Origin: Secundilactobacillus odoratitofui DSM 19909 = JCM 15043
Lineage (GTDB): Bacteria > Bacillota > Bacilli > Lactobacillales > Lactobacillaceae
DNA length: 64,000 nt
NCBI RefSeq assembly: GCF_001434895.1
Contig: NZ_AZEE01000029.1
Location: 401,555 to 465,554 of the forward strand
Direction of reading: 5' to 3'
The notes below the pieces were generated by a model that saw nothing but the letters and a program-made list of their open reading frames with translations, searched no databases and had not been told where the DNA came from. The stretch's first letter is position 1; every line of letters begins with the position of its first letter. Made by a program: the position numbers and the translations under genes. Positions 1 to 8,754 of the stretch are shown here, in pieces.

Positions 1-786
1 AATGGCAGCGTAAAACTGTCGTGACTCACTTGGTTTGCGAAAATCGTCAAGTAGTAACGCATATTGATCACCACACTCTAAATAAAAACGTTGTAGCTCT
101 CGCCACTGACTTTCAATTGCAATCTTATTTTGAGTGAGAGTAACCCACAGGTCTGGAAATTGCTTGGCATCTAAATACCGGTGCTGTAACAGATGTCGAT
201 TAACTCGTTGAATATCTGTAAGGTCTTGCTTGGTTCGATCAGCACGTAACCATCCCACCAGGCACTCAACAAAATTAGTGAAGTCCGGTACCACATCCCA
301 ATATTCCTCCACCTCCGAGACAGTCTCTTCTTCTGATTCGACAGGTCGATCTACGGTGAACAACTTAAACCGGTCTACAAATAATTTGGTAATAAGTTTG
401 CGAACCTTGCGTTCATCAATTTCGGTAACTTCACTATTAACCGTTGTCACCAAGGAGACACAGGCAATCACCCGGTCCGCGGTTACGCCCTGCAATTCAG
501 GTGCGTTGATTACTGCTTTGCAAGTTGCCAGCAACACGTGAATTTCTACTGCTGTTAGTGATTCAGCTCCAGAAAGGAACAACAAATTTTCCTGAAAATT
601 TTGCGGTGCTTCACCAAACATGGTCTTAAAAGTCGCATTAATTCGTTGCTGGGTTGCAGGTTTTTGAAGTGCATAAACCGCTAATTTTTGTCCTCGTTTT
701 GTTTCAGAGGTAATTGTGCTCGTAAAAACACCGGAATCAATTAACTCGTTAATAATCGTTCGTTCAGTCTGATATAAAGTTGCCAT
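1..786 (-). CDS. Putative Wadjet/Muk-type accessory subunit (JetB-like), 3' end missing
   Basis: The frame is open from the ATG at 786 to the left edge (262 codons), so the C-terminus lies outside the window. An AGGAGG ribosome binding site overlaps the end of the upstream gene, 14 bases away, so the two are translated as a pair. The N-terminus (MATLYQTERTIINELIDSG) reads like a short winged-helix segment followed by a mostly helical body with an acidic stretch near residues 155-165. I cannot recognise the family directly. The assignment rests on order and size: a kleisin-like gene followed by a 200-280 aa helical/winged-helix gene matches JetA-JetB. It could also be an unrelated helical protein. 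Confidence 0.4.
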   Translation of the reverse strand, partial: MATLYQTERTIINELIDSGVFTSTITSETKRGQKLAVYALQKPATQQRINATFKTMFGEAPQNFQENLLFLSGAESLTAVEIHVLLATCKAVINAPELQGVTADRVIACVSLVTTVNSEVTEIDERKVRKLITKLFVDRFKLFTVDRPVESEEETVSEVEEYWDVVPDFTNFVECLVGWLRADRTKQDLTDIQRVNRHLLQHRYLDAKQFPDLWVTLTQNKIAIESQWRELQRFYLECGDQYALLLDDFRKPSESRQFYAAI

Positions 787-799
787 TTACTGATCCTCC

Positions 800-2383
800 T
801 TATACCAAAATAGCTTGGAATCCAAAAGGTAACGTCACATGAAAATTTTCCTCAACAACACTTAATTGAATGGGGTGACCACCATTCAAACGCGTGATTG
901 TCGAAACAGCACGCCCAAAAACGTTAAACCCCGCTGGTGTGGCATAATAGGTAGCCGGTAACAGCGCTACCAGTGCATCTCATGCGCCGACTGTTTGAAA
1001 CTTCAGATCACGGTCCAGTACAAGCGTGTGTTCATCTTGCATCACTAAGTTAACCAGTTCCGATAGGGCAGCTTTAGTTTCGTCGATATACGCATCGTCC
1101 ACCGCTTCTGGCGGATTATCCGCCTCGGTCACTGCCATTTTTACGTTGTCCTCAATTTGACGGTTAATCGGTAGCATTGCCCCTGCTGTCAATAAATCCT
1201 GACGCTCGGTTTCCGCTAGCTGGTCTAACTTAGCGGTTCGTTCTTCAGTCGTCAGTTCTCGATTCTCAATCTCAATCAATACATCTTGTTGATGCCGATC
1301 CATTGGTAAATGCTGCGGTAATGCCACTGGTATCTTTAGTCGTTGATACCGACTCATTAAAGCGTCTAACTGATGCGTTAGCGCGCCCAAATCAACTGAT
1401 TGTCGCTGATACTGCTCCATTTCACGACTCAATAACCGAATTGCATCCATTAAAGTTTGGAAAACCAAGAAAATTGAATCAAAGCTATTTTGGACGCCAC
1501 TTGTACTTGGGTCAAAGCTACCTGCAAGTCGTCGCAACTGACGTCGAACATATTGTTGCGTCTTATGCCGTTGCGTTGTCATTGCACTGGTATCTTGAAT
1601 TGCCTGAGCTGTATCAATATTTCCGTTTCCTTGGCGACTCCGTGCAACCGCGACTGCGAACTCTGAGTTATCAGCCAAGGCTTGGATTCGAGCAGCTTGC
1701 TGTAACATTTGTTGATAGGCTGGAATTGCTATTTCATTCAGCATCTGTCTTAAATGTTGAGCTGCTTCACTACCATGGTTAAAGGCTAAGTCTATTGCCA
1801 GGTCATGAAGATCGACATCCAGTTTACGCATACCTTTCATCACATCATCATATGTCACTACCATGCGATCAAAGTCGTTATATAAGCTAGTGGTACTGGT
1901 ATCCAACAACCTTTGAGAGAGTTTAACTACCAACTGACAGTACTCACCGATTCGTGCAGTATTAGCTACTACCGTGTTTTCTGCTTCAATTACCCGATGC
2001 ATCATCTTAACGTACTCGATACCACGACTCGAGATGCGGTAAACCGCTGTTTCTTTATTCCGTAATTTACCACTTATCCACCGTTCACGAACCTTTCTAT
2101 TTGAGACGTTAATCAATCGAGCCTGCTCAGTAAGTAGCTTCAACAGACTACTCATCGTTGCTGGTGGCATCAGCGATTCCCCAACTTCTAATTCTCGATA
2201 ACTTTGATTATAAAGTTGTAGTAATCGATTCGCTGTCATCGGCTCAGTACTAGTCGTACCATCTTGATAAAGCATGGTTAAAACGTACCACCCTGCTAAA
2301 GGGTGACTAGTGCTATGGCCTAAATTCATCGCCAATAATAAATCACGCATTTCTTGAGATATATTGATTGTGATGATCATCAC
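800..2383 (-). pseudogene. Putative Wadjet/MukF-like kleisin (JetA-like), interrupted by in-frame TGA
   Basis: The frame runs from GTG 2383 (or ATG 2380, just after GAGAGG) for 467 codons, meets TGA at 980-982, then continues in the same frame for about 59 more codons to TAA at 800-802, ending VTLPFGFQAILV. The stop is therefore a nonsense mutation inside a protein of about 527 aa, not its natural end. Residues about 10-130 look like a winged helix with a wing-like YRISSRGIEYVK segment. Residues 130-400 are long helices with few prolines, as in MukF or Wadjet JetA kleisins. The downstream partner begins 14 bases after the true stop. Function is inferred from architecture and order; the nonsense codon is directly seen. 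A truncated but still active product cannot be excluded. Confidence 0.5.
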
Positions 2384-2683
2384 CCTCTCATTTAATTAAA
2401 TCTTTATTGTGTTGTAAATCCACGCCATTATTCTCTTTCTTTGTTTACCTTATCGGAGGTTATGAAATCATTCCTGAGCAGTGGCAATTTGGACTATATA
2501 ACGCATACTATTAACACCAAAGAATGTGACGTGAGTGATACTCATCTAAATTTTTAGAAACACAAAATGACCAACCATGATAAATTACGCTGATTAGTCA
2601 TTATTTGTGTTTTTACTCAAAATAAATTTTATCAAGGTACAATATCGTTGTTTCACATGAAACATCAAACGCATGGTAATGGT
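2384..2683. other. Intergenic region with a parS-like site
   Basis: No gene-length frame is supported here. The stretch is AT-rich and should contain the promoter of the minus-strand JetA-like gene. Its one clear element is the parS-like palindrome at 2649-2664, listed separately. Confidence 0.5.
2649..2664. promoter_or_regulatory. parS-like ParB (Spo0J) binding site
   Basis: TGTTTCACATGAAACA differs by one central base from the consensus parS TGTTTCACGTGAAACA. Four further copies or near copies occur in the window. ParB binds parS and loads condensin near the origin. Confidence 0.75.
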
Positions 2684-3166
2684 TTACTTCGCCTGCACCG
2701 GAATCCATAACTCACCATGCACGCCATCCGCATCCGTACCCAATTCAACTGAGGCATTCGGTCCACCAACATAGGCGTATTCGTCATTACTTGGTAACAC
2801 TTGACCAAACGCCTCTCCTTCCAGTCGACCAAATAATTCACCTGGCGTTGCCGCTGTTCCAGTAACCACCAAGTACTGCGCATCTGGAAAGGCAATGCTC
2901 CGTGCGCCAGCTGGTGCTTCAGCGTCCGATTTCACGCCAGCGTAGTACCACATTTCGTCTTGATAAGCTTCGTTGATAGCAAATAAGTTAGACTCTGGCG
3001 CAAGGTCGGTCAGTTGTTTTAAACGGCCGTCAGCCTCGGCGTCTGCCCACAACTCCGCTTTTTGGCGAACGATTTGTGTGAATTTGTCATCACCCGCCCC
3101 ATATTGAACGGTGCGGCCAAAGCCGATGAGGTTAAATGCAGTTTTGTGTTGGATTGAAAAAGTCAT
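2684..3166 (-). CDS. GyrI-like / AraC effector-binding domain protein
   Basis: 160 aa with the effector-binding (GyrI-like, SOUL-type) fold pattern: beta segments at the N-terminus (IQHKTAFNLIGFGRTVQYG), an internal WYYAGVKSD segment, and a C-terminal GELWIPVQAK strand typical of the family. It has no DNA-binding domain, so it is a free-standing small-molecule binding domain. It is divergent from a WYL-domain regulator with only about 75 bases between the starts, so that regulator probably controls it. The ligand is unknown. A second family member lies at 53514-54134. Confidence 0.75.
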   Translation of the reverse strand: MTFSIQHKTAFNLIGFGRTVQYGAGDDKFTQIVRQKAELWADAEADGRLKQLTDLAPESNLFAINEAYQDEMWYYAGVKSDAEAPAGARSIAFPDAQYLVVTGTAATPGELFGRLEGEAFGQVLPSNDEYAYVGGPNASVELGTDADGVHGELWIPVQAK

Positions 3167-3243
3167 ATTCGTTAGCTCCTTTTAGTTGATAGTGATATCA
3201 TAAGTCGCAAACGTATCATTACTTGAGACCTTTGGGAGAAATC

Positions 3244-4200
3244 ATGAAAAAAAGTTTACGCATCCAAACCGAAATGCGCTTCATTAATAATCGTGAACGC
3301 TTTACGATTGCTGATTTACAGGCCGAATTTGACATCTCACGCGCCACAGCAATTCGTGACCTACAAGAAATTGAAACTTTAGGGTTACCACTCACCAGCC
3401 AACCAGGTCACGGTGGCGGTTACGCCGTACTCCGCAACCAAACGCTGGTCCAAGTTCAATTCAATCAATCCGAGTTGGCCGCCCTCTTCACGGCCATGCA
3501 GGCATCCACCAACACCCAACTGCCCTTCCTGAAAAGTCGCCAGGCCATCGTCGAAAAACTTCTCAGCCAAGCCAGTCCAGCTCAACGCGCGCAGCTTCTG
3601 GCGCTTCGGCAGATTCTGGTGTTTGAAAATACCAACCCTGACGATCCCGACCTACTGGAACTGACTGACCACGCGCCGGATCAGTTGGCGCCATTGATTG
3701 GACTTGCCACAACCACGCCAAACTTAACTTTCACCTACACAAAACCAGACAGCACTGTCACCACCCGTCACGTTTACCTACTACACATTTATCAACGGCA
3801 GGCGCGCTGGTATTTAGAAGGCTTAGACCGTGACCGTCATGCCAAGCGGTTGTTTCGAGTCGACCACATTACCCAACCTGCGGCGGATAACGATGCCGAA
3901 CCTCTGACGAAGCAGACAATTGCCGAATGGACACGAGACGTTGCGCCCAACGTTGATCTCACATTAGATACCACCGCCATTCAACGCTTCCGCCGGTGGC
4001 ACCAGCCTGGTCGCAGGCTACAGTTTTTAGATCCGTATCAGCAACGGGCAAGATTGCAGGATACGGTTAACGTTGCAAATCCGGATGCCGTGAAGATGTA
4101 TGCGGATTGGGTGCTGTTTCTTGGTGATGGCGTGGATGCGGTTCGGTTGCCTGAAGAAGTACGGGAAAAGTTACGCAAAAAATTAGGGCGTTGGGCTTAA
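3244..4200 (+). CDS. HTH (DeoR-type) regulator with WYL domain, YafY-like
   Basis: 318 aa from the ATG at 3244, chosen over the upstream TTG at 3223 because GGGAG sits seven bases before it. Residues about 1-60 form the HTH (FTIADLQAEFDISRATAIRDLQEIETLGLPL) followed by a GHGGGYAVL wing. Residues about 130-220 are the WYL sensor region, with RWYLEGLDRDRHAKRLFRVD standing for the WYL signature, and a C-terminal extension follows. Such proteins bind DNA and sense nucleic-acid or small ligands. Its divergent neighbour, the GyrI-like gene, is the likely target. Confidence 0.85.
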   Translation: MKKSLRIQTEMRFINNRERFTIADLQAEFDISRATAIRDLQEIETLGLPLTSQPGHGGGYAVLRNQTLVQVQFNQSELAALFTAMQASTNTQLPFLKSRQAIVEKLLSQASPAQRAQLLALRQILVFENTNPDDPDLLELTDHAPDQLAPLIGLATTTPNLTFTYTKPDSTVTTRHVYLLHIYQRQARWYLEGLDRDRHAKRLFRVDHITQPAADNDAEPLTKQTIAEWTRDVAPNVDLTLDTTAIQRFRRWHQPGRRLQFLDPYQQRARLQDTVNVANPDAVKMYADWVLFLGDGVDAVRLPEEVREKLRKKLGRWA

Positions 4201-4305
4201 CCGTATTCTTTAGACACGTCATTAGGGCGAAGGCCCATCAGAGCAACTGTAATCAACGCAGTAGCGTCAAAATGATCCTCATCGTTAACATTGACTGCCA
4301 ACAAT

Positions 4306-4331
4306 AAAAAAGACCCCCATCAAGGAGATCT
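4306..4331 (-). terminator. Rho-independent terminator of the ferritin-like pseudogene
   Basis: On the minus strand AGATCTCC and GGGGGTCT pair (with G-T wobbles) around a short TTGAT loop, followed by six T. It lies just downstream of the ferritin-like frame. Confidence 0.65.
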
Positions 4332-4365
4332 TCCACATTACTAAAACTCATTTTCCAAACGCCGG

Positions 4366-4830
4366 TTAGTCATTAACCTGCCCGATCTGCTCAATCAGAT
4401 AGTTTTCCATTCCAATATCCTTGATCAACCCAAGGTGCTTCTCAAGCCACAGCTTATGCCCCGCTTCTTCAACGATAAAGGTTTGAATCATCTTGCGTGT
4501 CGTATAATCATCGTCAAATAGCGCCGCTAAGCGATCCAAAGCACCTTCGTTTTCACCGATAAAACCCTGATACGTTGATTCAAGTTGCTCTTTAATGTCG
4601 GTGTAGATTGGTAACGCATCTGCCGCTGGTTGTGGGGTGTAACCCAGTTCAACCAACCGTTTAACAATCGTTTGGGCGTCCTCAAAGTCCTCTTTGGCTT
4701 CACCCTCTAAAACATCGGCTAGTTTCCCATAGCCGCGCTTTCGATCAAGTTCAGCTTGAATAATCCCCTGCTAAGCGGTCTTGAACCACGTCTGTGCTAA
4801 GCCCTGAAGCGCATCTAACTTTGCTGTCAT
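4366..4830 (-). pseudogene. Ferritin-like (Dps/bacterioferritin-type) protein, interrupted by TAG
   Basis: From ATG 4830 the frame reads MTAKLDALQGLAQTWFKTA, then TAG at 4771-4773, then continues in frame (QGIIQAELDRKRGYGKLAD...) to TGA-proximal VND* at 4366. The whole is about 154 codons with one nonsense codon at position 20. The body is a four-helix ferritin-like fold with metal-ligand style motifs: ESTYQGFIGENE in one helix and FIVEEAGHKLWLEKHLG in the last. An ATG at 4656 could restart translation, giving a 96 aa fragment lacking the first helices. The family stores iron or protects DNA from oxidation. Confidence 0.75.
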
Positions 4831-4965
4831 GATGAAGCCTCCAATTCGTTATTTGATGATTTTAAAATTAAACTTATGGGACAGCAACCACTGCTGCTAA
4901 TCAATTATTGCAATCGATTTCGGTTTCTTTAATAACCCGCTTAAAGATCGACATCATTGTCCACC

Positions 4966-5511
4966 CTACATAATCGCCACCAAATGCTTCGCCACCAACA
5001 ACGCCTTTTGCGCCATTACATCAGGCGTATCCACCGCACCAGTCTGTAACCAAGCAACCATCATGTTCCAAATACCGCCAGCAGCAAACGCATAGATGTA
5101 AGGCTCAGACTGCGGAAATAAGCGCGCCAACAAACTATCAGTCGTCGCTTCTGTCAGTGCTGTTAGTAGTTGCGGTAACAGCTGATTATCTTTTAGGCTC
5201 CGCAAAAAATTCACGTGAGCTTGCCAATAGTCAAAGTATACGTATACCAGTTCCTGAAAGTGGCGGGGTTTTGCGTCATTAATCGTCGTAAATAATTGCG
5301 CGACCTCTGTAGCAATCAACTGGGTCAACACCTGATCGATTGTTTCATAGTGTCGGTAAAACGTCCGCCGGGATAGCCCCGCTCGCGTTGCTAAAGCACT
5401 GACGGTGATTTGCTGGTACGGGGCCTGTTGAAGAAGCTGCCCCAGCGCTTCTTGAAACCATTCACGGGACTGGTTGACTTGTTGAATTCGTACTGGCTGT
5501 TTATCTGTCAC
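4966..5511 (-). CDS. TetR/AcrR family repressor
   Basis: 181 aa from the GTG at 5511, chosen because AGGAGG lies seven bases upstream; the longer frame to 5628 has no such signal and crosses the operator. Residues about 15-60 hold the TetR HTH (ITVSALATRAGLSRRTFYRHYETIDQVL), and the rest is an all-helical ligand-binding domain. It is divergent from two HXXEE membrane-protein genes, and a palindrome in the 108-base gap is its probable operator, so it likely controls both itself and them. Confidence 0.85.
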   Translation of the reverse strand: MTDKQPVRIQQVNQSREWFQEALGQLLQQAPYQQITVSALATRAGLSRRTFYRHYETIDQVLTQLIATEVAQLFTTINDAKPRHFQELVYVYFDYWQAHVNFLRSLKDNQLLPQLLTALTEATTDSLLARLFPQSEPYIYAFAAGGIWNMMVAWLQTGAVDTPDVMAQKALLVAKHLVAIM

Positions 5512-5589
5512 AATTACTCCTCCTATGTGCCACATCGCTTGAGATGACTGGTATTTAGCGCTGGTGTCAGTATAATACGAGTTATTAAA

Positions 5590-5605
5590 TGTCACAAGTG
5601 AGACA
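5590..5605. promoter_or_regulatory. Probable TetR operator between the repressor and HXXEE genes
   Basis: TGTCACAAGTGAGACA is a near-perfect palindrome (TGTCnCAnnTGnGACA) immediately before the HXXEE start codon. A TATAAT at about 5571-5576 lies just upstream of it, so bound repressor would block plus-strand transcription. Confidence 0.55.
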
Positions 5606-5619
5606 TGGAGGATAGATAA

Positions 5620-6270
5620 ATGGATCATTTACGAAAGCACTGGTATCAATATGGCGGATTAGGATTGATACTGATTGGCGGCTGGCTTTTAATTGCCCGC
5701 CCGCAGTTCGCCCCATTACAATTGATGATGATTTTAAACCTGTTAGCGTTGTTAGCACACCAGTTTGAAGAATATCAGTTACCGGGTGGCGCACCGATGG
5801 TCATCAACCGAGTTGTTTACGATGAAACCGAGCAACCAGATCGCTATCCTGGTAACGAATTGTCAATCATGTTGGTGAATCTCAGTGCGTGGGTCATCTA
5901 CGTCATTGCAATCGTGATTCCCCAGATTGTTTGGTTTGGCATGGGCGTTATGCTATTTAGCCTATTTCAGATTCTTGGCCACTGCTTCGAAATGAACATC
6001 AAATTGAAGACGTGGTATAACCCTGGCATGGCAACTACCTTACTCCTATTCTTGCCGTTAGGTTGGCACGACATCGCTTATGTTATGGGTAATAACCTAT
6101 TAAGCCTCGGTGGTTGGATAGCCTCAGTATGCATGCTAGTTATCTGCATCGGGTTAACGATTCTATTGCCGGTACAAGGATTGAAAGATCGTCGTACCCA
6201 ATACCCCATTGACACTTGGCAGGTTCACCGGTTTGAACAAGTGACGCACTGGGCACGACTTAAAAGATAG
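5620..6270 (+). CDS. HXXEE domain membrane protein (first of a tandem pair)
   Basis: 216 aa with about six hydrophobic segments. The family signature HQFEE followed by YQLPGG lies near residues 48-58, and a second conserved H (GHCFEMNIKLK) near 122. HXXEE proteins are small integral membrane proteins of unknown function; the conserved His and Glu residues suggest a metal or catalytic site in the membrane. ATG follows GGAGGATAAAT-like spacing from GGAG at 5607. The paralogue begins 12 bases after its stop, so they form an operon. Confidence 0.8.
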   Translation: MDHLRKHWYQYGGLGLILIGGWLLIARPQFAPLQLMMILNLLALLAHQFEEYQLPGGAPMVINRVVYDETEQPDRYPGNELSIMLVNLSAWVIYVIAIVIPQIVWFGMGVMLFSLFQILGHCFEMNIKLKTWYNPGMATTLLLFLPLGWHDIAYVMGNNLLSLGGWIASVCMLVICIGLTILLPVQGLKDRRTQYPIDTWQVHRFEQVTHWARLKR

Positions 6271-6282
6271 GGGGGAAAACTT

Positions 6283-6963
6283 ATGAAGAAAATTGTTGCT
6301 CACTGGTATGAACTCGCCATTTATATTGCGGCGGGAATCGCAATGTTATTAGCACTTGGTACGTGGTCATTTGAACAACGAATCTTGCTATTAAGCCTTT
6401 GTCTACTACACATTCACTTCTTTGAAGAGTTCGGCTTTCCTGGCGGCTTTGTCTGGGGCGGCCTCAAAGTGGAGAATGGGCAGGTTGATTCCGACGTCGG
6501 TAAATGGCCCCTCAATATGCTGAGTGCATGGTGGGGTAACGAATGGTTCGCACTCTCGGTCTACACCGTCCCGTTGTTTTTACCTCAGTATCACTGGCTA
6601 GCTTTAGCAGCGGTGATCTTTGCCTTTGCTGAAGTTTTGATGCACGTAGTGGTCTTTAACATCGGTCTGCGGAGTTGGTATAATCCCGGTCTGGTTTCTG
6701 CGTTAGTTGGCTTGATGCCGGTTTCAATCTGGTATCTGCTGCATACGCTTCCGCAAGGTCAGTTCAATTGGTTAGATTTAGTACTGGCAGTGATTTGGAT
6801 TGCTTTTAACTACTGGATGGCATTCAAGTCACCGATTTGTCAGTATTTAACGGCTAAGGTGGACTTTCGTTTGAGTAAGCGTGAGGTACTAAAAGCCAAG
6901 CCTTATATGAAACGATTGCACGCTGACCTTAAGGCATTGCATAATTTTGGTGCCGATGAGTAA
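6283..6963 (+). CDS. HXXEE domain membrane protein (second of a tandem pair)
   Basis: 226 aa, preceded by a strong AGGGGGGAAA ribosome binding site. It keeps the same plan as the gene before it: HFFEE followed by FGFPGG near residues 46-55, a downstream LMHVVVFNIGLRSWYNPGL block that mirrors GHCFEMNIKLKTWYNPGM in the partner, and about six membrane spans. The similarity indicates tandem duplication with divergence, and the proteins may act as a heterodimer. The C-terminus is a basic cytosolic tail. Confidence 0.8.
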   Translation: MKKIVAHWYELAIYIAAGIAMLLALGTWSFEQRILLLSLCLLHIHFFEEFGFPGGFVWGGLKVENGQVDSDVGKWPLNMLSAWWGNEWFALSVYTVPLFLPQYHWLALAAVIFAFAEVLMHVVVFNIGLRSWYNPGLVSALVGLMPVSIWYLLHTLPQGQFNWLDLVLAVIWIAFNYWMAFKSPICQYLTAKVDFRLSKREVLKAKPYMKRLHADLKALHNFGADE

Positions 6964-7004
6964 TAGCGCTATCCAAATTCACGCAAAATAACCCGCAACC
7001 TACT

Positions 7005-7057
7005 GCAACAAGCACCTACCTTGTATTTTAGCGAGGTAGATGCTTGTTGCTTTTTTT
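7005..7057 (+). terminator. Rho-independent terminator after the HXXEE operon
   Basis: GCAACAAGCACCTACCT pairs with AGGTAGATGCTTGTTGC across a short loop with one mismatch, followed by seven T. Confidence 0.9.
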
Positions 7058-7124
7058 ATGAGTTTGAGCCACCAACACTAAATAAGTTATAATTAGCGGC
7101 AAACCACGAAAGAAGGCAATCAGA

Positions 7125-8447
7125 TTGAAACAAGAATCACTGTTTTCCGGTTCAGCCGACAACATGCCGTTGGCCAACCGGGTGCGGCCGCAGACTTTGG
7201 ATCAATTTGTTGGCCAGCAACACTTATTAGGCCCCGGAAAGATTTTACGTGAACTCATTGAAAACGATCAAATCTCTTCAATGATTTTTTGGGGACCACC
7301 TGGCGTTGGTAAAACCACGTTAGCCCGAATCATCGCTAAATCAACCAATTCAAAATTCCTAAGTTTCAGTGCGGTAGATAGCAGCATCAGTAAAATTAAA
7401 AAAATCATGAAAGACGCCGCCCTTGAACGAGAAATTGGCCAAACCACCATGGTCTTTGTCGATGAAATTCATCGTTTCAACAAGGCACAACAAGACGCCT
7501 TCTTACCGTACGTTGAAAATGGCAGCATCATTCTAATCGGCGCAACGACCGAAAACCCCTCTTTTGAGGTTAACTCAGCGCTACTGTCACGGTGTAAGGT
7601 CTTTGTTTTACAAGAGTTAACGCCGAATGACATTAGTACCCTCCTACAAAATGCGTTAACGAATCCCGACGGCTTTGGCAAGCAATCAATCACCATCGGG
7701 CAAGAAGAAATTACAGCAATTGCCAAATTCGCAGATGGCGACGCTAGAAAAGCATTAAATACGCTAGAAATGGCCATCCTCAATGGGGATAAACAAAACG
7801 ATAAAACCGTCGTCAACATGGCCGATCTGTCTCAACTGATCACCAGGAAATCGGTGCTTTACGATAAAAATGGTGAAGAGCATTACAACATCATTTCGGC
7901 GCTTCATAAATCCATGCGTAACAGCGATGTCGATGCTGCAATTTACTGGCTCTCGCGCATGCTTGAAGGTGGCGAAGATCCGCTTTACATTGCAAGGCGT
8001 TTAGTTCGATTTGCCAGTGAGGACATCGGTTTAGCCGACACCAACGCGCTCAACTTAACCATCAACGTCTTTCAAGCATGCCAGTTTCTTGGTATGCCTG
8101 AATGCGATGTTCATCTTGTTGAGGCTGTCACCTATTTATCGTTAGCGCCAAAATCAAATGCGATTTACAAAGCCCGACTTGCTGCGGCCAAAGACGTTAA
8201 GCAAACCGCCAATGAGCCGGTACCACTCCAAATTCGAAACGCACCCACTAAATTGATGAAAGATTTGGGGTATGGTAAGGGATACGAGTTGGCCCACAAT
8301 GCAGCAGATAAGCTCACCACCATGAAAACCATGCCACCGTCGCTTGAAGGTCACGAATATTATCTGCCAACCAACCAGGGACATGAGACCCGGTTCAAAG
8401 ATCGTCTGGCTCAAATACAGGAATGGCACAAGCGGAATGACGATTGA
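7125..8447 (+). CDS. rarA: Replication-associated recombination protein A (RarA/MgsA), AAA+ ATPase
   Basis: 440 aa from TTG at 7125 (AGAAGG eight bases upstream; no ATG nearby). Walker A GPPGVGKTT is near residues 57-65, Walker B VFVDEIHRF near 109, sensor 1 GATTENPSFEVN follows with the SRC arginine-finger segment, and then the helical C-terminal tetramerisation region (GEDPLYIARRLVRFASEDIGLAD) typical of RarA. It acts at stalled or gapped replication forks. The length is normal for the family. It stands alone between two terminators. Confidence 0.95.
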   Translation: MKQESLFSGSADNMPLANRVRPQTLDQFVGQQHLLGPGKILRELIENDQISSMIFWGPPGVGKTTLARIIAKSTNSKFLSFSAVDSSISKIKKIMKDAALEREIGQTTMVFVDEIHRFNKAQQDAFLPYVENGSIILIGATTENPSFEVNSALLSRCKVFVLQELTPNDISTLLQNALTNPDGFGKQSITIGQEEITAIAKFADGDARKALNTLEMAILNGDKQNDKTVVNMADLSQLITRKSVLYDKNGEEHYNIISALHKSMRNSDVDAAIYWLSRMLEGGEDPLYIARRLVRFASEDIGLADTNALNLTINVFQACQFLGMPECDVHLVEAVTYLSLAPKSNAIYKARLAAAKDVKQTANEPVPLQIRNAPTKLMKDLGYGKGYELAHNAADKLTTMKTMPPSLEGHEYYLPTNQGHETRFKDRLAQIQEWHKRNDD

Positions 8448-8623
8448 GTTTCGTTTGATAATAAAGTTGTTAGCGTACTTTGACGATGCGGCAAAAACCA
8501 CTTTGATCAGGTAGTCTGACAGTAATTTAAGGAGGTTCATGCGCTCTAGTGTGCATGGCCTTTTTAAGATTATAGCTAAGATTGAACCCACTTTTAAAAC
8601 AAAAAATTAAAAATAGTTGTTTT

Positions 8624-8643
8624 TAACTGACTAATTAGTTATT
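8624..8643. promoter_or_regulatory. TetR operator-like palindrome 1
   Basis: TAACTGACTAATTAGTTATT contains the perfect core ACTAATTAGT and the half-site TAACTGA shared with the sites at 8721 and 10242. Confidence 0.5.
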
Positions 8644-8720
8644 ATAGATTCACCGACAAAATTACTTAACATTTTTACTTAATTCGGTGAGTTTTAACTC
8701 GCCATTTATTTTAATTTTTA

Positions 8721-8741
8721 AGTGACTAACTAATCAGTTAT
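8721..8741. promoter_or_regulatory. TetR operator-like palindrome 2
   Basis: AGTGACTAACTAATCAGTTAT shares the TAATCAGTTA half-site with the perfect palindrome at 10242 and sits immediately before the ribosome binding site of the RICIN-like gene, where a bound repressor would block it. Confidence 0.5.
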
Positions 8742-8754
8742 TGGAGAAAATCAT

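Larger units (their letters stand above)
8448..8754. other. Intergenic region: terminator-like hairpin and two TetR operator-like palindromes
   Basis: A hairpin at about 8531-8566 (GGTTCATGC ... GTGCATGGCC, then TTTTT) could end rarA. The rest is very AT-rich and holds two related palindromes (8624-8643 and 8721-8741) that match a third one before the TetR gene at 10269. No small gene is supported. Confidence 0.55.

Noticed and set aside
1303..1782. 159-codon plus-strand frame
   Set aside because: It lies antisense within the kleisin-like gene, has a TTG start and no ribosome binding site.
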